The notes below the pieces were generated by a model. It made no database searches. It was not told the DNA's origin and worked only from the letters and a program-made list of their open reading frames with translations. Positions 50,101 through 61,099 of a DNA stretch of 64,000 nt are shown piece by piece. The stretch is taken from contig NC_092673.1 of assembly GCF_964355755.1 (NCBI RefSeq), forward strand, positions 3,725,001-3,789,000, given 5' to 3'. A program made the translations under genes and the position numbers. Position 1 is the stretch's first letter, and each line of letters opens with the position of its first letter. This stretch comes from Antedon mediterranea (lineage: Eukaryota; Echinodermata; Crinoidea; Comatulida; Antedonidae).

Positions 50101-53100
50101 ATTCTTTCTTATAGAAACTTCTAAATAGAAATATCTGATACGCAATGTTTTAAATAAATTCAACATGAGCCATAGGGCTTACATTGATAAAAAAATTATT
50201 GTTTGAATCTTGAAAAACTTAAGTTAATTATAAGAAAGATAATAGAAATATAAAACATATTTCCTTAGAGTATATACAGTATTAATAATGTAATCATAAA
50301 ATCAGTAATTATAAAAGAAAGATTTCAGAAGTGTTACCGTTAGGGACTTATATAGCAACACAGCAGGGGTGCAAGAATGTTACCCTGCCGGCCCGTAAGG
50401 GACTTTAAAGCGCCAATGTTCACCCTCAAAAGTCAATATCTTGTCTAAAACACTTCCTTACAGTAACACACGGTACAATTAGCAGTTTCACTTTAAATTC
50501 CAAAACATAAAGTGTTACAAAGAAAGCATATAGATTTGATTTGTTCTTTATTTATGTTGTATGATTTATTATCATATCCTGCATGGCCTAAAGGGAGGAC
50601 ATAAACAAATCAACAGGTTTATAAATAACAAGCAAACTCTAGATTAGTATAATGAAAGTGACAAGGCCTTAGTCATTATAGTGCATTTCATTATATTGTA
50701 TTCCTTATGAGAGGTATGCACTAGGATCAAGTCAAGTACCGTATCATTTATTGTCATTTGTTTTAAGAAAAATACATAGAAATTCTGTTTGCTCTGTTGG
50801 CAGAACATTCATTCATTCATTCATAATAACATTTATTTCTTATCATTTCAAAGTAAACAAAATAACAATTTAAATATAAATAATTAAGAGGCAAAACCCA
50901 GAAAGTAATAACATTTAGAGGTTTCCCTCCAAAAAAACTTGTGACGGGTAGCCAGTTAAGAAATTGTAATCATATTGGAGTTTAAACAAACAGAAACAAA
51001 ACAAGACAACGACAAATTAATAATAATAAAATACTATGGAAGCACAGAAAAACCAGAATAAAAATGTTGTTTTATTATTATTAGTTATTTATGGAGTAGA
51101 ATTTGTTTAAGTTTAAAAGAAAATGTATTTTTTGAAGGTGCCAATTTAATTTCGTCGGGGAGATCATTAAATAATTTGGTGCCACTATAACGGATATTAT
51201 GTTGCATTAATGTTAATTTGGTAAGGGGAGGGTGGAGATTATAGGAGGATCTAGTTTTATGGGTATGAATACTATTATTTTTTATAAAGCTGCAAGAAAG
51301 TTTGGTTGGAAGTAGACAGTTGACATGTTCATAGACGGACACCACACAAACGCAAAAACAAAAACATTTCAAAAAGTGGCTACAGTACATTAAGGTTCTA
51401 ATAGCTCCTGGATGGAAACTATTTGTAAATCGTGCCTTACTGGCCTTAATAGAACGCAATCGCCGACCGCTGCACGTCAACTGATCAAAATTTAATTCAC
51501 CTACAGTATGAGTAGACTAACACCTAGGATTCAGCTAACACCTAGGTTTCAGCCACGAGCGAATGAAAATATGCTAATCTTATACAGTACATGACAGTAG
51601 ATTATAATATGTTCATGTATGCCTTTAGCGATGCTACTGTATTTCATTTTGAAGATCATGAAGGCAAGGTACTGTGGAATACATCGCGGTAAATTATAAA
51701 AAAGAGTAAATTTACATTCTAGTTCTTTAATTAAAAAGCATATCAGTCACTCAAGCTATTGGTTATTCTTAATAATTATTCCTAATTAAATTCATACAGC
51801 ATTACAATTCAATAATATTCTAATTTTTGACAGAACTCAAAAGATTCTGAAAAACACAGAATTTGACATCGGGAAAAATTTCATTTAAAAATTTTGTTTA
51901 GCAATATTGCTATTCAAACTGATTTTTTAGTCAAGAAACATAGTTTTATATATTTTAGAAATGGATAGCAATAAAGGTTGTTTTGTATAGCTTTTTGCAT
52001 GCTACTGTACACTGGCGGAATTATACTCTATGTCATTGTTAAACGCAACTAATAAAATTATTTTTAATAATTATTTTAAATATTTGCTTTTTCTTAGTAT
52101 AGTTTTTAATTACAGTATAAACAGCAGGTTTTGTTTACTATACAGTAATTAGCAATTATACCTACTGTACTGTAGTAGTATATTATTTTTAGAAACTGAA
52201 TTTAATTAAAAACATTTTTATATTGGAACTAGCAAAATACAAAATCATCAATCATTTTGAAATTACTCTTCATAAAGGCCATGTGGAAAATTCTACAATC
52301 TTCAAGATTCAAGACAAAATTTACTGTACAACTGTATATCTATATTACTGGTATTTAATAGTAATACTATAGGAAACCTGTACAAAATTAGATAACTTAG
52401 AGATTAACTTGTTATATCGGTCAATATTAGGTCAGTTGCTATAATTATTCAGAAGTGGGAAATTAAGGATTGGTTAGACTAGTTATCTAAGAAAAGCAGC
52501 AATTCAATGTAGAAAATGCAAAAAAAGTGTACATACAAGACGGATCAAGCAAAGTATCAACAAATTAATGATCAGTATCTTGTGAAATAATTAATTAGTA
52601 CATAGAGCAATTAGTCTTATATTTTTCCCTAACTTTTTAAATTATTTTTCCCTAGCCTTGTTTATAAACGGATGGGTATTCACAAAAAAAAAAAAAAAAA
52701 CATCCCAACAAACAAAAAATCATTTAGTTTTGCAGGAACATATTAAATATTATTAAATATTAACTTTGTAGTAGAAGACACATGCTGCTCATGTCACTAG
52801 TTGTAAAGTCATTTGAGTCTTTTTTTTAAGTACAGTCAATTGTACTGTATATTAAATTTAAACAGTGAAAAATATATTGTTCAAACATAACATGGGCAAA
52901 TCAATATCATAACATATTATGATTTAAGTGAAGAAGTAATTAGTACAAAGAAAAGAGATCACAATGCTTTTATAAGAATATTTATCTATCCCATAATGCA
53001 TTTCTTCATTCACATATCTTATGATGCATTTCTTCATTCACATATCTCATGATGCATTTCTGCATTCAACGTCATCATTCAGTGGTGGCAAGAAAAATAA

Positions 53101-55805
53101 TACCTTTGCTGATTCTAAAAATGGAGACTGAGGTGGCGTGGGAAGGTCAAGACATATTTCTACATCAGGAACCCAAGACTTCGGCTCCGTCGGCAACAGG
53201 AATGACAACGGTAAAGCCTGCCCTCGAGAATCACTATCGGTATATTCTGAATAATCTGACGCATCAAATCGACCTTCATCATCTTCTTCGGATGATTCCG
53301 AATTTGAGTTACAAGATCTTCTGATGATCTGTGGGGACGTCAATCTACGGCGATCAGGGTAGTCTTCTTGAGTGCCAAACCTTTTCAAAGACTTCTGCTT
53401 TCTCAGTTTCTTTAAATTCAACAGGTTGATTGTTTCTTCAATATTTAAAGAGCTACGTTTATCAATATCAACATTCTTTAAAACTAAATCAGTTTTAATT
53501 AACTTATCATCATTAACATCATCTGTACTGTCTTCTGGTAAAGTGTCATTTGTTAGACAATCCTCAGAAAATTTATTTTTAACTGCTTCTAATAGAACAT
53601 CAACATTCATTCCCAGTGAAAATGATCCAGATTCTTCAAATATGTGTAGGGAAGACGTTTCGGAATCGGTTTCCGAATGCACATCTAGCGGAGAATCCAC
53701 CATATATTCCATTAGGCTTTCATCGTCATCATCTTCTTCAGTTTCGTGCAAAATATGCGAAACATCGACGGAATGACATCGGGTCATAGAAGGCTTGTAT
53801 CCTTGTTGACCTGTTGATCGACTGAATGATAATGACTTTTTTAGGTTGATGAAACTTAGAGTTTTCTTTATCCGAAACGATCTCTTATTGACTTGGTCAT
53901 CGGGAACGTGATCCAGCGAATCGCCGACTGATCTTGCATGTTGACGATTTACCGTAAGTCGTGGTTTCCTCAACAAGGTAGCATCATCCAAAGCATGCTT
54001 TCTTTCTCTGGATTGTACGTCACCCATGGTAACTGAGATAAAAACATTCATCAAATAAAAATAAAAACTATTCATTAATACAATTTCTTAAAATCAGCAT
54101 TGCCAGTCATTTTTCACAGAAATTTCATTATATTAAAATTATTGATATCCACTTTGCCATTGAAAATAAATTCGGGCTAGTAAAACAAAAAAGGTTTAAA
54201 GGTCCGGTAGGCTACAGCAGTTAAAAATAACCTTACGGATAACCCTTGAAAATGATTCTAAACCTAAATGATTAAACACAGTTTGTAAATTGTGAAGCAC
54301 AAAAATAATAAAATGTTCTTTACCAATTAAAATACATGAATAAAAATAAATCTTCGATTTTGCAACTTGATCAATCCAAAAGAACTACTAAGGAGCAACA
54401 AATGCAATCAAATACTGATCACTTGTTGGTTTGTAATTTTTTTAAAAATTTAACAAAATTAGTTTTTTAATTCAATATTTCCGATACACACAATTCTCTC
54501 TTATCGCATCATAAATTGTATTCGTTTTACAAATGTACTTATTATTAATTCCCAAAGGCATGTCCGCATCCATTTTTGACCTACAGTATTCTGTAAAGCT
54601 TTGTCTACACTATCAAACTTTTTATCATATTTAAGCATATCACTACCAAATTTGGACACATCATAATTTTTTTGTCAAACTAGTTTGATAGTGTAGACAG
54701 AGCTTTATACAGTAACTAAACAAGATACAGTAGTTAATTCCATTTTAATTTCTATAAATTAATATTTCTCTTTGAGGCAAAATGTATAATTTTAGACAAG
54801 AAACTATAATATAACAATTAACAGAAAATTACAAATTAAAAAGAAGCTTAATTCACTTATATAAAATTCACTAATTGTTTATAATTAAAACAATAATGAA
54901 AGTAAATAACTTTTATAATATAATTATTCTTCAAACTGGGGCTGGATTACCTGCTGAGGCGTGACTGTGAATGATAACCTGTTTATTTCACACCTAAAAG
55001 TGAAATATTAATTAGCCAAATACAAGATTAACAACAGTAGATCAATCAACACTAAAGGATAAATCCAATAATCTGCTTTGCATGGAGCGACAAACACCAA
55101 CAGTACAGAACAAAAGCAATCATTTTCAATATAAACAGTCAGAATATTTTTGATCAATTAAGAATTTGTTTAAATTAAACACATTGATTAGTGCTAATGA
55201 TTTGACATTAGAATTGCAATATTAAAAAAATGATCACTGATTGAAATAGATTTTTTTAGTACAAATTTTATAGACATTTTGATTGATTGTTTACAGTGTC
55301 AACACTGACAATAACACTAGTCCTATCCAGTATATTCCTGAAAATGTCACTGTTCCTTCCCCATTTTGTTTATTACAGAATTACAAAGAGTAAAACAACT
55401 ATCTTTTGTCACAATAAATGCAACCCAACATGGAAAGTATTTTAATTTTTTTTAATTAATAATTTGTATATTAATTTTTTTTGTAAATCTGCCATGTATA
55501 CAAACATACAAATAATTAATTTTGAAGTAACCAGTTACCAATTACGTCTATACCTTTTTATTATGCGCTGAAAGCAACGTAGCCGCAATATTCTCCTTTT
55601 GCGATGCCTTTAAAATTCCGGACTGTGAGGACGGTTTCAATGGCGATGGCAACTTATCAAATTTCTCTGGCACTGGCAGCAATGGAGATGGCAAACTATC
55701 AAACTTCTCTTGTTCAAACAATGGAATCTTTAAATTTTCAACATCAATTGGAGTCTTGCTACAACTATCCAACGAGTGGAGAGGTGAGAATGGGTTACTG
55801 TTCAT
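38157..55805 (-). CDS. TACC: Transforming acidic coiled-coil protein (TACC), isoform A
   Basis: Coding exons, 5' to 3': 55805-55554, 49842-49640, 48217-47831, 47268-47123, 45781-45698, 45314-45246, 42939-42872, 42750-42672, 42260-42082, 41362-41288, 40508-40351, 40108-40065, 39605-39445, 39088-38982, 38660-38540 and 38228-38157. Phases agree throughout; 2205 bp, 734 residues. TACC proteins sit at centrosomes and spindles and work with XMAP215/ch-TOG and Aurora A in microtubule growth. The N-terminus has SQKEN followed across the first junction by VTFQTP, as in vertebrate TACC3. Two SDP-like repeats (196-219, 231-252) contain FNPFG and [15 protein letters not shown] and SLYVKFDPL (404-421) match the block before the coiled coil of TACC2/3. 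Residues 515-734 are the TACC coiled coil, ending [11 protein letters not shown]. The acceptor at 42260 could instead be 42251. Confidence 0.92.
38500..38526. mobile_element. Solo end related to the TTAA element of 8560-10075
   Basis: GGGAGACAATACATATTTAA matches the inverted end with two changes. The adjacent sequence (read in reverse) also parallels the first 150 bp of the 8560 element, including AGTTATT and GGTCAA words. The other end was not found. Confidence 0.5.
39183..39332. mobile_element. M1-family MITE, TACC intron
   Basis: Begins TAAAGCTCTGTCTACACTATC; the right end is decayed after GATAGTGCAGACA. The core words ATATGGTAGTGATATACCC and CCATATATGGGG are present. Confidence 0.8.
40555..41175. 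repeat. Degenerate tandem repeat in a TACC intron
   Basis: Units of roughly 90-110 bp are built from TACCATTGCAAGGGCCAAG, AATTTCATAAAAAGGTACCAT and CAATTACTGTAAGTACCGTT. They recur at least five times from 40600 to 40990 and grade into shorter GAGGGCTAAATAAGTA units up to 41175. Divergence increases to the right. Confidence 0.8.
43180..43343. mobile_element. M1-family MITE, TACC intron
   Basis: TAAAGCTGTGTCTACACTATC to GATAGTGTAGACAGAGCTTTA, TA at both edges, with the full family core. Confidence 0.85.
43934..44187. mobile_element. M1-family MITE with internal 21-bp expansion
   Basis: A copy of about 254 bp between TATAGCTTTGCCTACAATATC and GATAGTGTGGACAGAGCTTA. Its core has expanded to six or seven tandem copies of a 21-bp unit, ATATCACTACCATATTTAGTC (about 44012-44140), explaining the excess length. 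Confidence 0.85.
48841..48980. mobile_element. M1-family MITE, degraded
   Basis: ACTCGATCTACACTATAGAA at the left and GGTTGATAGAGTAGACAG at the right enclose the family core (ATATTTGGGCATATCCCTGCC). Several mutations mark it as an old copy. Confidence 0.7.
49400..49528. mobile_element. M1-family MITE, left end lost
   Basis: The core from AAATGTGATGTGCC and the intact right end GATAGTGTAGACAGAGCTTTA are present; the left inverted repeat is missing. It lies about 110 bp downstream of a TACC exon donor (49640). Confidence 0.75.
50805..51480 (-). pseudogene. 5'-truncated LINE, reverse-transcriptase C-terminal tail
   Basis: A 131-codon frame (51480-51085) ends with a segment typical of non-LTR retrotransposon ORF2 C-termini: [20 protein letters not shown], then [11 protein letters not shown] and a final [10 protein letters not shown]. 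It runs into an AT-rich 3' region ending at a (TGAA)n tract (50807-50825 in this orientation), as in L2/CR1-clade LINEs. The catalytic polymerase domain is absent, so this is a dead insertion in the large TACC intron. Confidence 0.65.
51500..53100. other. TACC intron, AT-rich, nothing recognised
   Basis: AT-rich sequence with a poly-A run (52682-52700) and frequent TACTGTA words. No gene, RNA or clear repeat unit. Confidence 0.5.
53104..54027 (-). CDS. TACC: Alternative first coding exon of TACC (isoform B)
   Basis: An open segment of 308 codons starts [10 protein letters not shown] after an acceptor (TTATCTCAG, 54033) and ends in a donor at 53104 (GCAAAG|GTATTA). The phase is 0, so it joins the VTFQTP exon at 49842, giving a 958-residue isoform. 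The first 100 residues are basic and serine-rich ([14 protein letters not shown]). Then come acidic runs ([19 protein letters not shown]) and a proline-directed end (LPTPPQSPF). It cannot follow the 55554 exon in frame, because that reading hits a stop, so it needs its own promoter or a 5'-UTR exon. An exon-like segment at 54951-54995 with good AG/GT flanks could be that UTR exon. A separate gene ending at the in-frame stop (53047) is the alternative reading. Confidence 0.7.
54594..54707. mobile_element. M1-family MITE, shortened
   Basis: TAAAGCTTTGTCTACACTATC to GATAGTGTAGACAGAGCTTTA, TA at both edges. About 114 bp: the centre lacks the ATATATGGACATGATG segment. Confidence 0.85.
55554..55805 (-). 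CDS. TACC: First coding exon of TACC isoform A
   Basis: Encodes 84 residues from [11 protein letters not shown] to HNKK. It includes an internal repeat ([10 protein letters not shown] / [10 protein letters not shown]) and [10 protein letters not shown], the conserved N-terminal TACC motif. The exon begins after TATTTTAG (55813) and ends at AAG|GTATAG. The SP and NPF sites look like kinase or adaptor-binding motifs, which is inference. Confidence 0.85.
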
Positions 55806-57059
55806 ACTGCACCTAAAATAAAAAACAACAACAAAATAACACTCTACACTATTTAAAATATACATACGCAATACCATCCTACAGTTACACTGTAGTCAAT
55901 CATAATAATTTCATGAACGATACCACTGGCTTGGAGGTAAATCTTAAGAATATTGTTATTGCTACACATTTCTAAAATTGTGTAGCAAAAAAGACAATAC
56001 AAAACTATGTTTCTCGACTAAAAAATCAGTTTGATTAGCAATAATTGGTAAACAAAATTTTAAAATGAAATTTTTCCCTGGCCTATGTCGGTTTATCCAG
56101 GTAAGCTAGGCATGAACTAGACAAAATACTGTATAAACAAAATAATAATTTTCAATCTTTATTCTGGCTTTCCCACTGGCCCATTGTACCAATTTGTCAA
56201 CAAACTTGATATTAAAAAAATTTATTAGATGATTAACTTCTATATTAGAAACTTATTATGATTAAGTTATTAATAAACCTGTAGGTACTGTAGACACAAA
56301 ATATTGGTTTAAAAGCACACAGTGGTTTTACTAGAGCAAGCCTACAGTACAGTGAATAGAATCAATCAATGATTTTAAAAACCAATCCTTCAAATCACAA
56401 TTTAAAATCATCAATTAAATATTTATTTTAAATCTGAGACATACAATACAATTCCCCTCATACTGTTGAAGGAATCAGTCAAGCAGATCCTGGAATCTTC
56501 TGATAAATTATGTATTTCAGTGTTAACCTCATTAGTATGCAAAAGGTATATCAACAGTATCATGTGTCAAAATATTATGATAAGAAAGTAGGCCTTCACA
56601 CAATAAATAATGATAATAGTGTAATGTGATGGTACAGCAGGTAGGTGAAAGCAATACTGTAATGGCAATGTATAGTGGTATTAATCGAAATATTATTTTA
56701 TTTCCTGTAATAAATAATGGTCATTTACTGTTGTTTTTTAAAAATTTCTGTACACCACCGCTTTAAAACAAAGGGCCATGACTTTCATTCTACAGCACTG
56801 CGATCGATAAATAAGTGGGTTTATTATCTATGTTGTTATATGCTGCAGTGTTACATAGGTTTATATTTTAATTTTTTAATGAATAAACAATAATTAATTC
56901 AAAATCCAGAGCTACCCTTTTAGGGTACAGTGACTTAATAATTTACTTGAAATTAAACATTATACCCAGTAACACTTAGTAATTATTAAAAATGATTAAC
57001 TATTAAACAGATGTAAAACTAATATATTTATGAGATTATGTAAATTGTAATAATAAAAG

Positions 57060-57685
57060 CTGATAATGTTAAAATAATGGCAACTAGAGGGTACTCCGAG
57101 AGTACAAACCTCCGCCTACTGTAAAATTCCTCTACACGAAATGTCCCCGGAAAATATATATATTTTTTTAAATTTTTTTTTTTAGTTCTAAGTGTAAATA
57201 GGCTAACTACACCATACAAAGTTGTGGATGAGTGTGTGGTGTAATGGTTATGTATCCAGCCTCTCACAGTTGAGATCGCTGGATAAAGTCCCACTGAGGG
57301 TTTTTTTCTTTTTTTTATTATTATTTTTTTATTTATTTTTTGTTTTGTTTTTTGTGAACCTTGATCTTCAAAATTTAACCACAATTATATGATGAGTCAT
57401 TGATCATTGTGGCTAAGTTTGGTGAGAATTGGATAAAAACTGTGGTCTCTAGGTAGTAATATAGTTTTTTGTTAGTTGTGACCTTGGCCTATGACCTTTT
57501 CCCCTCAAATTCGAACTCGTCCGAGCTTCTGAGGCATAGATCATTGTGTCCAAATTTGGTGAGAATCGGATAAAAACTGTGGCCTCCAGGCTGTTCACCG
57601 ACAGACACATACAAACCCACAAACATACAAACACATAAACATACAGGGGTGAAAATATAATCTCCTTGGCGGAGGTAACTAGTAA
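57060..57685. repeat. Composite dispersed repeat with tRNA-like insert
   Basis: The ends read GAGGGTACTCCGAGAGTACA (57087) and ATCTCCTTGGCGGAGGTAA (57660-57678). The interior has two diverged copies of TTTGGTGAGAATYGGATAAAAACTGTGG (about 57418 and 57555). Sequences with these ends and this interior are common in marine invertebrate genomes, as I recall. Between them, 57230-57305 (GTGTGGTGTAATGGTTATGT ... GAGATCGCTGGATAAAGTCC) looks like a tRNA-derived segment. Confidence 0.55.
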
Positions 57686-60239
57686 ATTTAACAGTATAAC
57701 AACTAGTTAAATCATAATACCAAATTTTAATACATAACTACCATTACCAATAGGAAATGGCATTAAAAATCTACAGTAGAAAAATGGATCACTTCCTGAA
57801 TTCTATGTCATGTTTCACACTGAAAAAGTTGAACAGGAGACCACTATTCATGCTGTCTTTATTAAATGGCTAGAAATTGGCTACAGGTTAGGATTGAATA
57901 GAAAGGTCTAGATAAACAACAATTATTTTCTCAAGTAATAATGTACTGTATTAGTTCTCCCATCTGAAAAATTCTAAGTTAATGCCATTTTTTGAGAGGT
58001 CATTAAAAATTTGTTTTGTAGGTCATGAATTTGAAATAGAGGATGCTGCTCCGCTGTATCACCATCAGGAAGGAACCATCACTCAAAAACTATTTAAATA
58101 GATTTTTTACAGAATAAATCATTGGAAAATATTTCTTAAACAATTAGTCCTGTCGAAAATAAAGTTAACATAACATATTTGTTTGGGTTCACTGTGGTGG
58201 TTTATTGTGGAGTAAATCATCGGACCCGCATGGATAGGCCAACTTATGGTGGGTAATTTATTACAGTATAAGTAGGCCTATCTAGGCCTAGCCTCGTTAT
58301 TAAATAAAATAAAGTATGGAAAAACTTCAATTAAACCGATTTAGCCAAGCAGACTGAGGCCGAGCTGAATTTACTTGAGGCTGAGTTGATTTGAGGCTGA
58401 GTTGATTTGAGGAAGAGATGGTTGGTTTAGGGCCGACTTGACCTGCTTCCGCCTTTCACACATCATCCATTCATTGGTTGGCTAGGCTTAGGCCTAGCTA
58501 GCAGCTAAATTAAAGGCGAGGAGGAGGATGGATGAGGAGTGTTTTTTAGGCATAAAATTCCGTGTCCTTCAATATTCAACACCTATCTAAATAATTGATA
58601 TATCAACATAAAATCTTATCACTAATAGTAAATCATGATTTACTAAATTATGAGTATATAAGATTTAAAAATGTTAATTTTGAGAGCCGACCTCCTAGCT
58701 AAATTAAACACAGGCAATTTCTGCGCCACCAGACGATCGGCGGGGAGAGAAAGGAATGAAACCCTCAATAACACACGTCATGAACTCGCCCATTTTTCTC
58801 ATCGGGCAATCTCGAGACCTAACGAATTTGTTCAAATTCAATACAAAATGAATGTACCATATTCTGGTTTTTTACTGCAAGTAGGTTTATATGTTCAACT
58901 TACCGTTTTGGTCATGAGAATAATGTTTTGGAGTCGGGATAGGGAGGTGGCCTCGGCCGAAACAGTACCTCGCAATTTCAAATACATGACCGTTTTCTTC
59001 AAGTTCCCACCGCCTATTGCGCATGGTCAATCTTCAGCAGAAAATAGATTAATATTTTTTTTACAAACGATACTCGATTATGATTGGCTGCTTACCTCAC
59101 TCCCATCCTCCACTGAATTGAGTGCAGCTAAAAATGTGTTATCCCCCTAACATGAAAATATAATAAAATAAAAATGAATATCAAACTTTGAGTAGGCTAT
59201 ATACAAGTTTTCAAACAACAAAAAATGAAAAATAATTATCAGCATATTTGAGGCTTCTATAGCCCAATTATTGCTTTAAAATAAAATGCAAGAAAATTAA
59301 AAACAGAGGTGAGTCGAGTCTTTAATGTTTGAAATTAGCATTTGAAAAATTGTATGCAAAAACACATATTTCTTTTTTACAAAAAATTAGAATGCTGATA
59401 TTGAAGTAACATCATAAATGTTGTAATGTAATATTGAATTAAAAACGTCAATACCTTCCCTACATCTCACAGAGTGACAGTGTCACTCGGTTTTGTTATT
59501 ATACTGAGTTAATAGTTATACTAAGCCTACCATTTTTTTAAAGAGCCAAAAGTTTCCTGTGTACACTTTTACTAGTTTATCCATATTTCATAAAAAACGC
59601 AACTCCAGTTAGGCCTATATAAGTACAGACTCATAAAAATTATAAATTCAAAATACTCCCTAAGCAATTAAGCAGAAACCATGTGTTAAATAAAAATAAT
59701 TTTACTACATAATAATTAATATTAAAATTAATTTAATATCTTGCTTTTATTTCAGTAGTAGCATGGAAAAAATTATTATTATTTTTTTTTTAATGTGTGG
59801 TAATAATAATAATAAATTGCACCAATTTTCACTACCATTTTAAATAGGAAAGAGTTTTCCATTTTTTATTTGGTAATGACTTTATACTGTACATGGAACT
59901 AAATAAATAAAAAAAAAAGAAATAGTTTTATAACTCCATGGTTTATCAATCATGGATCATTTATTGTTGCGGGTACGTAGTATAGTGTGTATAGTAGTAC
60001 CCGTTTTATGTATGTTGACTATTGAAACGACGACGGAGATTTGCGCGCGCTATTTATCATGTTTTGATTGGTGTTTGGATTTCCCATTATTGTTGGCGTT
60101 TACCTCTTTCTTTCACCGGGAACATATATTAATTTATAACTTAAAAAGTAGTTGTTGTTGTTTGTAATTACATGTAGAAAGATCTAGAATATGTACACAT
60201 TAGATTACTGAAATATTAAACCTAAAAATAACTAGTTCT

Positions 60240-60490
60240 ATCCTTCCTAGGCTAGGCCTAGGCCTAACTAGGTAGGCTAGGACCTCTAGCTAGCTAGGCC
60301 TAGGCCCTAGTACTAGTAGGCCTATTAGTATTATTTAGGCCTAGTACTAGTAGTCAGTACTAGCCTAGCTAGGCCTAGCTAGTATGCCTAGCTAGCATAT
60401 TATAGCCTAGCAGGACTTGGTAGGCCTACTAGACCGTACCTAGCTAGGCTAGCTGTCTAGCCTAGCTAGGGCGAGTCGTAGGCCTGCCGC
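60240..60490. repeat. AGGCCTA/CTAGCTAG-rich simple region
   Basis: Short self-complementary words (TAGGCCTA, GCTAGC, CTAG, ACTAGT) repeat irregularly over 250 bp. Single TAGGCCTA words are scattered through the rest of the window (for example 4998, 5204, 58270), so this is a local concentration of a genome-wide word. Confidence 0.6.
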
Positions 60491-60578
60491 CTGCCTGTTA
60501 GATAGAAGGGTGCTAATGGTAATGCACTTTTGCTCAAGCTTACCCTATTTAAAAACATTCAACCGCTGCGTCGTTAAA

Positions 60579-60890
60579 GACGATCGGGCCCAAAACATTC
60601 TTGAAAATTTTTTTTCAATAAGTATTCAATTTAAAGTCAGAAAATATGAAAATATGTATTACCGAATTAGGTTTCACTAAGCACTAGGAATGAAATGTGA
60701 CACATTATTTTATATAACACAAAAGACTATCGAGCCCAACTGGTAAGACAATCGGGCCCAAAGTGTTTCTGAAAATACTGGACGATCGGGAATAACTGGT
60801 AAGACGATCGGGCCCAACACATAATACGATCGGGACCGCAAAATATTGGCCCAATCGTCTTGGGACCAATCGTCAGTGGTCCCAATTGTC
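60579..60890. repeat. Cluster of GACGATCGGGCCCAA motifs
   Basis: GACGATCGGGCCCAA or close variants occur at about 60579, 60728, 60752, 60779, 60804 and 60827. Reversed forms (GGCCCAATCGTCTTGGGACC, CAATCGTC) sit at about 60848-60890. Two units share the spacer AACTGGTAAGAC. The cluster ends about 200 bp before the NSMCE4A start codon. Confidence 0.7.
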
Positions 60891-61099
60891 TGTTCTCCTT
60901 TTAGTTTGGTACACATGTGAAACTGCAGTAGCGCCCATAGAAGGGCCATCAGGCAGATTAACCTGACAAAAATAAATCCAGACACCATTGATTAATGTTC
61001 AAATATTTTTACTATAAAATTGGTTGGAAATAGTAAATACTTATAATAATTATATTTTTACTTATTTATTCCACATTACAGAAAGTGTATTTCAGGAAA

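Larger units (their letters stand above)
58300..61095. other. Interval between divergent TACC and NSMCE4A
   Basis: It should contain both promoters, since the genes are transcribed away from each other. I see somewhat GC-richer patches at 58340-58560 and 58700-59060, an inverted CCAAT word near 60064, a GGCCTA-rich block (60240-60490) and a cluster of GATCGGGCCC-type motifs (60579-60890). A 159-codon plus-strand frame at 58671-59150 resembles nothing I know. Confidence 0.45.

Noticed and set aside
53049-53776. Two plus-strand frames (53049-53324, 53372-53776)
   Set aside because: Antisense shadows of the TACC isoform B exon.
53047-54075. A stand-alone single-exon gene ending at the stop at 53047
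   Set aside because: A good in-phase donor at 53104 and a PPQSPF-rich end leading into VTFQTP favour a TACC first exon, though this is not excluded.
54951-54995. Coding exon between the two TACC first exons
   Set aside because: It introduces an immediate stop if joined to the 55554 exon; at most a 5'-UTR exon.
58671-59150. 159-codon plus-strand frame
   Set aside because: No recognisable motif and no splice or homology support; it lies in the presumed promoter interval. Left as unassigned.
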